From contig NC_054873.1 of the NCBI RefSeq assembly GCF_018320785.1, forward strand, positions 21,046,196-21,110,195: a DNA stretch of 64,000 nucleotides, read 5' to 3'. The notes under the pieces are model-generated. The model did not search any database and had not been told where the DNA came from. It saw only the letters and a list, made by a program, of their open reading frames with translations. Shown here one piece after another: positions 27,001 to 46,000 of the stretch (within the stretch, counting starts at the first letter, position 1; each line of letters starts with the position of its first letter). The stretch is from Cheilinus undulatus. Lineage: Eukaryota; Chordata; Actinopteri; Labriformes; Labridae. The position numbers and the translations under genes were made by a program.

Positions 27001-27764
27001 CTGCTGCAGGTCAATAAGTCCACTGATGACGACGCCAAAGAGATCGCTGACAAATGCACTGAACTTAACACTGTTCAGGTACTTGTTTCATTTCACATCA
27101 TCTTTTTCAAACATCTCAAACATCTGGACATTCTGTGCTGTCCTTTTCAAGATTTTAAAACTCAAGAAGTCTTTAGAAAGATAGAGTATGAACACAAGGT
27201 TAATGGTAAGTTTGTCAGGGAGTAAAGGCAAGAAAGCACCATTTTTATAACATTGAGCTTGGCACAGTATTCAAATAAAAATTATTAAAATTAAAGATGC
27301 ATTCAAGAGTAAAAACAAAACCAAAACTACTAGTAAATTAACCAAGTTAATAAAGTTTGTCTATATAAACTGCATCTAATAAAGAATAAACAAAAGTCCT
27401 ATTCTTATTTGTAGATTGTCAAGATTTTAAACTCCTACACACCCATCGATGATTTTGAGAAGAGGGTATCATCTTCCTTTGTTCGTAAAGTTCAGGTGAG
27501 AGTTGTTGTTTGTCCTCACATTTTAATGAAATCAACCTGGACATGCCTTTGAACATTACTCTCCTTTTATTCTTGCTCTTCACTCACGTAATAACCTGTT
27601 CCTCTTTGCAGTCGTATCTACACCATCGTGAAAGCTCGTCACAACTGATGCTGGACTCTGACTATCGCTTCCAGGTCACATTTCCTTTCTGCCTGTCGTC
27701 ACAGGCTTTGGAGCTACTGCAGGTCCCCAACAGCCTCCATCTAGAGTTCCTCACCAGGATCTGA
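9083..27764 (+). CDS. myo5c: Myosin Vc, complete
   Basis: Unconventional actin motor of epithelial and secretory cells, working on secretory granules and exocytic membranes. Forty coding exons join in phase to 1742 residues plus stop, the usual vertebrate Vc length. Order: motor (about 1-755) with P-loop GESGAGKT at 163-170, switch [10 protein letters not shown] at about 214-222 and switch II DIYGFE at 437-442; six IQ motifs to about 901; coiled coil to about 1346; globular DIL tail to the end. The start at 9083 gives MALFELYTQ, matching the family start, and has A at -3 and G at +4. An in-frame ATG at 9077 would add two residues. The protein ends in LEFLTRI. It lies head-to-tail behind myo5a and shares its tail exon pattern. 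Introns are bloated by transposons. Confidence 0.97.
9649..10714. mobile_element. Non-autonomous hAT-like transposon
   Basis: Left end CAGTGGTTCTCAACTGATGG and right end CCACCAGTTGAGAACAACTG are inverted copies of each other. Flanks CTTTAAAG (9641-9648) and CTTTACAG (10715-10722) form an 8-bp target duplication with one mismatch, the length hAT elements make. The interior contains AGTCTTAAA-type repeats and no transposase. It lies in myo5c intron 2. Confidence 0.8.
10995..11181 (-). mobile_element. tRNA-derived SINE, copy 1
   Basis: Minus-strand retrotransposon in myo5c intron 2. Reading its own strand from 11181: A box TAGTCGAGTGG (11171-11161), B box GGTTCGAATCC (11128-11118), then a body ending in a 20-base A run. 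GAACTTTTGTACTTTTT at 10978-10994 and 11182-11198 is a perfect target-site duplication, so the boundaries are firm. Confidence 0.88.
12125..12440. repeat. Dispersed repeat, copy 1
   Basis: In myo5c intron 5. Shares the segment CCTCCTTTATAGCATAAAGC and the following sequence (GCTGCACCCTCATTCA...ATGCTACTATG) with 56870-57060, with substitutions, and the CAGCTGAC / CTCCTCCTTTAT parts with 47440-47780. No coding capacity; family unknown. Confidence 0.55.
14533..15120 (+). mobile_element. Tc1-like family 1, 5' half
   Basis: Starts with a terminal repeat GGTGCCTGCAAAAATATTCA and continues with TTGATTTTATGTATCAATCA. Next comes a decayed N-terminal transposase region around 14810-15010 (MKTKEL, then VNLPRSG in another frame, helix-turn-helix area). 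The catalytic half is missing. It lies in myo5c intron 12. The same terminal repeat, inverted, ends the copy at 63713. Confidence 0.7.
17317..19641 (+). other. myo5c: myo5c converter end and six-IQ neck exons (19-21)
   Basis: Exons 17317-17528, 17634-17799 and 19495-19641. After the converter ([16 protein letters not shown]) six calmodulin-binding IQ motifs follow at roughly 23- to 25-residue spacing, starting with [66 protein letters not shown] and the degenerate [13 protein letters not shown]. Six is the number expected for class V myosins and sets the 36-nm step. The 1.7-kb intron before the last neck exon is filled with repeats. Confidence 0.93.
18113..18625. repeat. Interspersed repeat and degenerate TTTTTGCC tandem
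   Basis: AGAGCTGCACCAATACCACT through TACTTATATTCAGGTACTT at 18113-18175 looks like one end of a fish interspersed repeat. From about 18400 to 18625 units like CTTTTTGCC and CTTTTGACACTTTTT recur imperfectly. This fills part of the 1.7-kb myo5c intron 20. Confidence 0.45.
19717..23645 (+). other. myo5c: myo5c coiled-coil exons (22-33)
   Basis: Exons 19717-19881, 19963-20056, 20143-20206, 20290-20564, 20641-20704, 21923-22003, 22110-22290, 22807-22900, 22984-23047, 23136-23304, 23385-23469 and 23547-23645. They encode a Glu/Lys/Gln-rich heptad-like region for dimerisation. The last exon enters the tail with [18 protein letters not shown]. The intron 20705-21922 carries a Tc1-like fragment. 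Confidence 0.9.
21020..21669 (-). mobile_element. Tc1-like family 2, 5' half
   Basis: The right end GGGTCTGAATACTTTATGAA is the terminal repeat of a common fish Tc1-like family. On the minus strand 21220-21060 encodes decayed transposase ([17 protein letters not shown], then [20 protein letters not shown]). The catalytic half is absent. It lies in myo5c intron 26. Confidence 0.7.
23752..27764 (+). other. myo5c: myo5c globular tail (DIL) exons (34-40)
   Basis: Exons 23752-23906, 25379-25468, 26300-26450, 26539-26824, 26904-27078, 27415-27495 and 27612-27764. They encode the cargo-binding dilute domain, with [42 protein letters not shown] and [15 protein letters not shown]. The SCRKG motif (not SWSKG) separates Vc from the upstream Va gene. 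Confidence 0.94.
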
Positions 27765-27874
27765 ACCAGCCTTTAAACATTTCACTACTCATGACTGAAT
27801 CACAGCGAACACGCCTGTGGCTGTACTTCATTGTACATATAAATATGTAAACACTTTTAACACAGTACTAATAT

Positions 27875-27880
27875 AATAAA
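27875..27880 (+). terminator. Candidate poly(A) signal of myo5c
   Basis: AATAAA occurs 111 bases after the stop codon in A+T-rich DNA, with a T-rich stretch downstream. The position suits a short 3' UTR; there is no transcript evidence here. Confidence 0.6.
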
Positions 27881-28769
27881 AATTGTAGATTTTATATGTC
27901 CATATTTCATATTTCATATTTGTTTACATTTTCAAATTTTATATTTTTAAATGTTTCAGTTGTTTGAAAAGAGTTGCAACCATTACTCACTGAAGAATTA
28001 GTCTGTTTGATTTTAGAACCTGAAATTCTGTTGAGTTCTGGACCTGTTGGTTACACAGAATAGTCATGTTGGAAACCCAAAAATTACTTTACGATAAATT
28101 GCTTAAGAATAAATAATTTTGTAATTTTATTCAATTTCAAACTATCAGCAGCCCTAGTGTGTTTTGGCCCTGCTGAACAATGAGGTGTCCAGAACTACAC
28201 TTTCCAAAAAGAAAAAAAATAAAAGCAAAAGCTCAAATCTAGGAAAGCATATTTGTCTACTTCCTTGTCAAAAATGATCTAACTATACTTATTTTCAGCA
28301 AAATTCACTTGACAAGTCTATATAAACCCTCTATGAATACAAAGAAAATATGGCTGCTTTTAGATAAGTAAAAATATTGTCCAGTCTGGGTTTTGCATAG
28401 CCAAGGTTATCTTGTGCTCCTTATTTGAAGAGATTTTAATCCTCGTTGCTATGGCCTCAGGTTCTAATCAGACTCTCGCCTTTTGCCACATGTTGCTCCA
28501 AACTCTCTACTCACAGTATCTCTTACCTCTCTTCTGCTTTCAAGTAAAAAGAGTGCTGTGTCCCCCTACCAAAAGACTCTCAAAAGAATTAAAAGACTTG
28601 TAGAGGATTTTTTTTTAAAGAAATAAGACAAATACACTTGCACACAGTTTTACTGTGTAAATGTCCTCAGCTTTAAAATCATGAAATAAAATAAACACTC
28701 TCCCATAAAACTTTGAAGCTTGTAACTCGTTCAGAGTAGGTGTCTTGGTGTTCTCACTGGTCTCTTCTT

Positions 28770-29290
28770 GTGCAGTCGCTCAGTTTGTGAGGATGGCCTG
28801 ATCTATGCAGATTTAAACCCTATCCTTCCATTTTTTGATGGTGGATTTAACTGAATTCCAGGGAATTTTAAGTGCCTTGGAATTTTTTTGTATACATCCC
28901 CTGACTTACAATTTTCAATAACCTTTTCTCTGAGTTGCTTGGAGTGTTCTTTTGTCTTCATGGTTTAATGGTAGCCAGGAATACTGATTAATCACTGACT
29001 GGACCATCGAGACACAGGTGTCACTTGAGACATTCACTGCACTCAGGTGATACTACTAGCACCAACTGGCTGAATCTCTGTTGAATTAGGTCAGTCACTT
29101 AAAAGAGGATAGATATTTATGCAGTCACTTATTTTACCACAACATATTTTTGTGTAATTGACACTACTTATTGAAATATGTTTTCAAATGTGTCAAAAAA
29201 GCCAAATAACATTGACCATGATTGATTTTTTACAATCAGTGAAAGGGTTAAACTTCCAAAGGGTTGAGTATTTTTTAAAGGCATTGTATG
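28770..29290 (-). mobile_element. Tc1-like family 1, 5' half, inverted
   Basis: The minus strand carries ACCATGAAGACAAAAGAACA and a decayed N-terminal transposase region matching the 14533 copy. The right end holds the terminal repeat (TTCCAAAGGGTTGAGTATTT). It lies between myo5c and the gnb5 promoter, so its end is under 400 bases from the gnb5 start codon. Confidence 0.65.
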
Positions 29291-29532
29291 CCAATAAAAT
29301 TCTCTACACATAGCAGCTATTTAACGTGGGGCTATTTTTGCTTTAAACATAAAAATACATGTTTATTATTTTCTGCTTCTGTGCATGAAGAACAAACAAC
29401 GTGGTGTTCTCCACATTTAAATACATTATTTAGCTGTTGAGTAATGAGGCCGTGTGAGGATGCAGCATCACCAGGATGCAGGGTCCTCCTCCTCCTCCTC
29501 TGGCAACTGGAGAGCGGAGCATCTTCTCCCCG

Positions 29533-29540
29533 TGACGTCA
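29533..29540 (+). promoter_or_regulatory. Palindromic CRE upstream of gnb5
   Basis: The full cAMP-response element TGACGTCA lies 98 bases upstream of the gnb5 start codon inside the local G+C-rich stretch. CREB/ATF factors bind this octamer near transcription starts. Binding here is inferred from motif and position only. Confidence 0.5.
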
Positions 29541-29637
29541 TGACAGCAGCATCAGCTGTTAGCTTCGCTGTAAGCCTTTTCGCTGCCGATCGCTGCCTGC
29601 ACAAAGGAAATATATGAGATCCCCTCTAATCCCTGAA

Positions 29638-38973
<9,336 letters not shown>

Positions 38974-39301
38974 GAATGAAGACATAGAGGATTTAATGGT
39001 AGACAGACCTCCTGAAGACACACCGATGTTTCTGTTTGCTAGAGTACAATCACAGAGATAGAGACTCACACTTGGGTTGTACATAGAGCGTATCAATAGC
39101 ATTGTATATATACTCCAGTCTCATGGCCAAGGTAGGTTTAAGTATTTCAGAGAGCAATTAAACCAACTGGCAGGCTTGTATAACAATATGTTTGAGCGAA
39201 AAACTGCACAGAAGTACTTATGGTTACAGTTTAAGATGTAAGATGTATATTGCAAAAAAACGTTGGTAGTAACTCGCATCAGTCTAGGATAGAAGTGACA
39301 C

Positions 39302-39307
39302 AATAAA
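39302..39307 (+). terminator. Candidate poly(A) signal of gnb5
   Basis: AATAAA 328 bases after the gnb5 stop, followed by a GT/T-rich stretch (GTGATGTATTGTATGTG) typical of cleavage-site downstream elements. A second AATAAA at 40002-40007 is an alternative. Confidence 0.5.
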
Positions 39308-40136
39308 GTGATGTATTGTATGTGCCCACATAAAGGACATTACTTATTTATTTATTTTTTTGCACAAAAATATTAGAGGCATGAATTATGCAGAAAGAAA
39401 TGGGATATAAAGAAAATAATTTCATTTGCAGGAGGGAATCACAGCTTTATTTGTCTACCTTACTGAAAAACAAAGAAACAGGGAGGATGCCAAATGTTGT
39501 GTCTTTGAAAACATTATTAAATAGTAGAAGGTATGAATGAACATAAAGTAGTCTGAACAAAGTAGTTAATTAAAGGTGATAGTTGATTGGTTTTAATTCC
39601 ACACACTGCACATCCCAGCAAGTCTCCTCTGTTCATAACAAAAACTCACCTGCCAATATTATTCCAGAATAAACAAAGCACATTCACAGGTAAACTATAG
39701 TCATATACAGTGTTGATTTTCTATCCCTATGATTTTTAAAAACCTCTCATCTGTTTGTTTCCAGCCATGGAGGCCTCTTTTTTGCTCTATGTGCACATTC
39801 AGTCACATTCAGACACCTTGAACCTTTGGTCCCTCAACTAGATATCTAAATATGAACATATGAAAACATGTCTAAGTTATTAGAATGTACTCCTTTTCAT
39901 GCAATTGTCCAATGGCTGTCATTTCATATTTACTGTAATTATTTCATTGTAGTTTAGTGTACAGTTAAACAAGGGACTGTTTATCAAAGTATGACAAACA
40001 TAATAAACTGAGTTTTGAATATCAAAAGGTTTGCATTCATATTCTTTGATTTATCTTCTTGTTTTAAGCTTATTTACATTGCTGCTGTTTATATTTAACT
40101 ATAATAGTTTTACAAAATTCAAACTTTTATTTGATA

Positions 40137-40150
40137 CCAGTAGGTGGCGG
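40137..40150 (+). promoter_or_regulatory. CTCF-like motif upstream of ap4e1
   Basis: CCAGTAGGTGGCGG matches all 14 positions of the degenerate CTCF core CCASYAGRKGGCRS, about 0.3 kb upstream of the ap4e1 start and between two same-strand genes. A motif match does not show occupancy. Confidence 0.35.
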
Positions 40151-40231
40151 AGATGCACCAGTCCATTGTTTGCCAGTCGCTAATAAACCTCAAGAAAGAA
40201 AAGGCAGGAAGTTAACCAATACATACGGATG

Positions 40232-40239
40232 TGACGTCA
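40232..40239 (+). promoter_or_regulatory. Palindromic CRE upstream of ap4e1
   Basis: TGACGTCA lies 204 bases upstream of the ap4e1 start codon. It is the second full CRE in the window, and both sit in promoter positions. Confidence 0.45.
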
Positions 40240-40442
40240 CTAACGAGCCTCGGTCACTCTGCTGAATCAAAACAATGGCCGACAGTCTGGCTTGGTTTGT
40301 ACCTCTTGTGAGCCTTTAACTGTTTTACTCATAACGTTGATATGCTCTGTGTTTCAAGCGTTTATTGTGATGGATAGATGATTGAATAAGTGCGATTTCA
40401 AAAAAGAAAAACAGCTGACAAGCCCCGTTTTTCGCTGACAAA

Positions 40443-43023
40443 ATGAGCGATGTTGTGGAGAAGACCCTGACAGCTCTGCCGAGCCTCCTGTCTTTAGACT
40501 CACAGCCTGGATCTGCTAAACTGTCCTCCACCTCCAAACTAGGAAACCTCATCAGAGGAATCACTGAGCTGACGTCCAAGCACGTACGTATGTCCTAGTA
40601 GACCTGACAGCAGGTGAAATAATAAGATTAGACTGCTAATAGTGCGCTCAAAGGTTAGCTTGCTAATGGCTATGCTAACTTCAAAAATCTGTTTTTGTTT
40701 AATTAAACCAAATTTCTACCAACCAAGTGCTATGCGCGGCACTATATTAAGTTCAGGGGGGATTTACTGACACACTATTGTTATTGATTGTTACGTGGAA
40801 TTATACAGCTTTGAGTAAAGCATGTCCTTGCTGGTACATTCAGGAGTCTTGATATATGCTCGGACACTAGAAAATTCAGTCTGTTGCCAGCAGAATTTGC
40901 ATTCTCAAACTGTCTTTTACGAGAGTAAGAGCTTGAGGATATACATGGACATGGCGAAAAGGGTTTTTTTATGTCCTCTAGACATTTGTCAAGACGGAAA
41001 GTGTTTTAATGTCCCACAAAAACGAATGCACCATTAGAGGAGCATTTACGTTAAACGGTATTAATAATCTACAACTCCAGTCCACTGTGATGCACTGTCG
41101 AAAGCATTTACTATGCACTTCTGACAATGGCTGACATTAATGTGAATGTATCATCATAAAAACAGTAGAGCTGAACCATTTATAAAAATACAATAAGAGT
41201 GGAAACTTTCAAGTTTTCAATACTGACAAACTCATGTCAGACCAGAGTATACTGCGTTCATATACGGTGCATATAGAAAGTATTTAGAGCCACACTTTCA
41301 TTTTTGTTAGGTTGCTCTTCTTGATGTTGGTAGTATCAACTTGACTGTGTTTCTGTTATTTGTGCAGGAGGAGGAAAAGCTTATTCAGCGTGAGCTATCC
41401 TCTATTAAAGAGCAGGTGTCCTCCCCGAACACCTCCATGGTATGAGTCTTCTCATTTTCCTGTTTTGATGAACGAAAAAGAAACCAGAAAATTCAAAGTA
41501 CTGAGTTTTGTTTTTGTTCTTCCATGTGTTGTTAATTGATCCAGAGGCAGATGAAGGAGCTGATGGTGAGAGCGATCTACTGTGAAATGCTCGGTTATGA
41601 AGCTTCATTCAGCTACATCCATGCCATCAAACTGGCTCAACAAGGCTCTGCTCTGGAAAAAAGAGTTGGTATGTTCTCCTTTCAGAGTCCTTACCAAGAA
41701 TATGTCCATCTTGGTTTGTTGAATGGTCAAAAAGTGCATTTTCAGCAGCTTAAGTTTGAAAATAGTGAATGGTTGAGAAACTCCTCTGACAAGGAAACAT
41801 CTGTGTGTTTGACTTTCAGGCTACCTTGCTGTATCATTGTTTCTAAATGAAAGTCATGAGCTGCTTCTTCTCCTTGTAAACACCGTGTTAAAGGTTGGTG
41901 TTAAGATTTTATAGCTTTGGTCATCTGGTATCAGAAAGATGTTGACCTATTTTGTGTTTTCAGGATCTTCAGAGCACAAACCTCATAGAAGTGTGCATGG
42001 CTCTAACTGTCGTCAGCCAGATGTTCCCCAAAGATATGATTCCTGCCATTCTTCCTCTGGTGGAGGAGAAACTTAATCACCCGAAGTAAGACATTTTCTT
42101 TTATATCAGTCGGTGTGATTTGTCATTTGTATTTGTTCAGTTGTTCTGTATGTATTTAAGTAGAGTGTTCACATAAAGCCCAAGTGTTTGTTTATAGAGT
42201 TTTTTTCCTGGCATGTCTTTAGAGAGATCATTCGGAGAAAAGCAGTCCTGGCGCTCTATAAATTCTACCAAATAGCTCCAAATCAAGTTCAACACATTCA
42301 CAACAAGTTTCGCAAAGCTCTGTGTGACAAGGATCCTGGTGTCATGACGGCTTCACTCCACATCTACCTGCAGATGATCCAGGTATTCCTGTTGTCCTTT
42401 ATCACCAAATAATCCCTGTCACATTCAAGATTGAGTTTGACTGATAACTTTTAAAGCCTGTTTGGGTTTGGCTCTTAGTTGCTCACATCATTGTTGACCC
42501 TTTATAAGCCAGCCTGCAGCCTTAGAGCCTCAGGTCAAGCCCTACTGGCCATTGGAGGGTTAAGACTTTAATATACAAGAGTGTAATTTATTTGCTTTTA
42601 TGTGACACATTTTCTATGTCCTTTTTCATCTTATCTTATTTATCATTGTGCTTCTAATTGCTTTACTGTATTTCTTTAATATCCTTATTGTCTGTTTATT
42701 GCTTTTATTTCCTTTTATTGGTTTCATGACATTTGTTTATTTTATTACATTTATTTTTATGTAATTTATTTGTTTTATATCTTTCATTACTTTATTACTT
42801 TATTACTTTTGTCTCTTTTAGTGTTTCTTTGTCTTTAATTTGTTCTCATGGTTTTTATTTACGTAACTTCTTTTGTCTCTTTTACATTTTTGTTTCCATC
42901 TCTTGTATTGTTTTATTTTGTTAACCTGCTTTGTACTGCTTTTATTGACATCTTCTTTCATTACCTCCTTTTATTGTTTCTTTATTAATTGTTAACATCC
43001 TGCTCAAGGTGCTCCCAATGTTT

Positions 43024-43056
<33 letters not shown>

Positions 43057-46000
43057 TTCCAGGAGAATCCAGAGGGTTATAAGGACCTGACAGCAAGTTT
43101 TGTCACCATACTGAAGCAGGTGGTGGGAGGAAAACTACCCATGGATTTTAACTATCACAGTGTCCCTGCTCCATGGCTGCAGATTCAGCTCCTCAGAATA
43201 CTGTCCTTGCTTGGGAAAAATGACCAGAGGTAGTCTTTATATCTCCTCTTGTCCCCTAATTGTAAAGGTTTAATGAAGTGGTTGTCTTTTAATCTCTATT
43301 CTTGCAAGTTGTGATTTTGTTTTTTGCTCCACAGCACGAGTGAGATCATGTATGAAGTTCTTGACGAGTCGTTACGAAGAGCAGAGATGAATCACAACAT
43401 CACCTATGGTATGACAAATTTAAGTGTCCTTTTTTGTTGTTTTTCTTAGTATTATCTAAAGATCGAGGTTCTTTCTTCACTTATGGCAGTATCTATTTTT
43501 TCCAGCAATATTATACGAGTGTGTGAAGTGTATTTACACGATCCACCCCAAATCCGAACTGTTGGAAAAAGCTGCAAAGTGCATCGGCAACTTTGTTCTA
43601 TCACAGAAGATTAATCTCAAATATCTTGGTAAGACCCAAAGAACACATTTTTGTGAAAGATGCACATTCATCACATTTTCAAAGTACTTACTCTGTATAT
43701 TTGATTATCATTGTAGGGTTGAAGGCCCTCACCTATGTGGTCCAGCTGGATCCTAAACTGGCCCTGCAGCATCAGATGACCATCATAGAGTGCCTTGATC
43801 ACCCCGACCTCATCATCAAGCGAGAGGTGAGCCACATGCTGGTCCAGGCTGGATTTTGGTGTCAGAATAATAGGCCAACAATTACCGTTTTTTTCCTCGT
43901 AGACACTGGAGTTGCTGTTTCGGATCACAAATGCCCAGAATGTGACGGTCATCGTGGAGAAGATGCTGGAGTTTCTACAGATCAGTAAAGATGACTACAC
44001 CACCACTGACTTAGTGGGGAAGGTTGCAGAACTGGCGGAAAAATATCCTTTTCTATATTCATCATTATATTAGCTACAGTATACTCCATTTCAAACACAG
44101 TATATTTGCCCTCTAGATAATGGTATGTTCACTGGTACCTTTAAAATGGAAAAATTCAGCATTCATGAAATGAAATAACATATTACTCCAACACAAAAAT
44201 AATGTTCAAAGGGTGATTAGACAAAATCCATTAAAGCAAACATCATATATTAAATCAGGTTAACATTATGAAGTGTTTCTGCAGAAACTCACTTAAAATG
44301 CTAAATATTCTTACATAGTTATAGTGCATCATCTTGTGCTAACTTTGTTCATTTATGCTATCAGGGAAGGTACAATATGCAGGAGGATGAGAACAGTCAT
44401 GGAGACTACAGCTGGACAAATCTGACACCTTAGGCTGAGATTCACCTCTAATCTTGCTGATCCGTTTAAACATTTTCTTAAAAAGTTTGATTTTGAAGAT
44501 AACCAATTCAGGAAACAAAGGAAAAAGACATGACAGAGCAAATGAAACCTCTTACAAACTGTCTCTGCATCTGAAATGATGCTAACCGGATCCTGTTGGA
44601 TTATCTATTTTGTATAATTGATCACGCTTAGAGAGCATTTATTTCTCTTGACTGTACCCCTTTGCTTTTTCCTTGAGTTTACATGATAAAAATCTTTGCA
44701 CTGTGGCAATCACCATCTGTCATCATCTAACAGACAATTTCCTCGAGGAACAGATGTAGACAACGGCTTTATTTGTGCTCACCTCACTGGTAGGAACCTG
44801 AGGAAGAAACCTATACAATGTGATTTTCTCAAAATTGACGGGGATAAAGTTTGCTCAAGACAAGGTGCAGAGAGAAGTCAAAGATTTTTTGCTTTCAGGA
44901 GAGGAGAATATGACAAATCTGTGCAGGGAATCCAGCACAGATTTTTTTTTCGCCACACAGCATCAAGCAGTTTAAATATTTTTGCACTTTTATGCAGAGA
45001 TTTGTTCACAGAGCCAATTTTTTTTAGGAATACCATCAGTGTGAGCTGCAGTCTCATCACTATGGAAAAAGTTCCACATGTCTGCTGGTATGTGATTGCT
45101 AATACATCTTAGACTACAAATAGAAACAACACTTAACATGCTGAGAATCACAACCTCTGTCTACAGATTTTACTTTTTTGTGAATCTGTAAATAGAGATT
45201 AAAACAGCAACAAAAGGTGCCTTTGTTCAGGCCTCTAAAATGCTTTTTTATGGAACCTTTCAGCCTCGACCAACTAGCCTTTGGTTCTGGCAGTTAAAAG
45301 CCTCTGAAGATGGATAAAGCCTCCACTGAGGAAGTGAATACAGTGAAGTTGTGTCTCAAACATTCATTTTTTCCTCAAAGGCCAGCAGAGGGCAGCCTTA
45401 GTGCTTGTAAAAATTGTGAGTGTTAATAGATCAGATAACAAGCCTACTTTTTCTTTCTTTTATCATGGTGAAAATTTATTTTTCAGTTTCTTGTTTAAGC
45501 TGCTGGTTTTAAGTCTTCTCCAGTACAGCATGATACTCATTTGGTCAATTATGGCCCCATTTGGAATAAAAGGGAGCTTTGGGAGTTACAACCTTATGAT
45601 TGACCATTTTAATTATTTTAATTATGTGTGGGTGTAATTATGTATTTTTTTAAATTTATAGACTTATGTTTGTGATCAATTTGGATATTAAAACCAAGAA
45701 ATAGCAGCTAAAGCATATTTTTTTAAATGGCTTATATCAAGTTAAACAAGTTAAACATCATTTAAAGTCTTCCAGTTATTTGAATACTTGTATATTTTTT
45801 CCCAGCTAACTGGCTGTTATTCAAACTACATGTTCATTTCTGGATGTCATATTTACAGGTGTATGGTCAATTTAGATATATTTTTTTAAACTGATAATTT
45901 TGTTTTGTGAAAATACAGAGGCCACATGCATTTACTGATGTCCAAGTGCGCGCATATTTGTGGATGTCTGATGTCTGCAGCCAAGTCCCTTTAAAAAAAA

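Larger units (their letters stand above)
27765..29637. other. myo5c-gnb5 intergenic region
   Basis: Holds the myo5c 3' UTR, undistinguished A+T-rich sequence, a Tc1-like fragment at about 28770-29290, and the gnb5 promoter and 5' UTR from about 29440. The last 200 bases are clearly G+C-richer than the rest. No further gene seen. Confidence 0.7.
38974..40442. other. gnb5 3' UTR, intergenic region and ap4e1 promoter
   Basis: No coding exon seen. AATAAA hexamers at 39302-39307 and 40002-40007 are possible gnb5 3' ends. From about 40140 the sequence becomes promoter-like, with a CTCF-type motif, a full CRE and the sequence CAAAACAATGGCCGAC in the ap4e1 5' flank. Confidence 0.65.

Noticed and set aside
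41265-41330. Terminal repeat of Tc1-like family 2 (GGTGCATATAGAAAGTATTT)
   Set aside because: Too short and diverged to separate from chance, with no second end.
44696-45112. 138-residue open frame inside the ap4e1 AT-AC intron
   Set aside because: Low-complexity translation with no recognisable motif; a chance frame in intron DNA.
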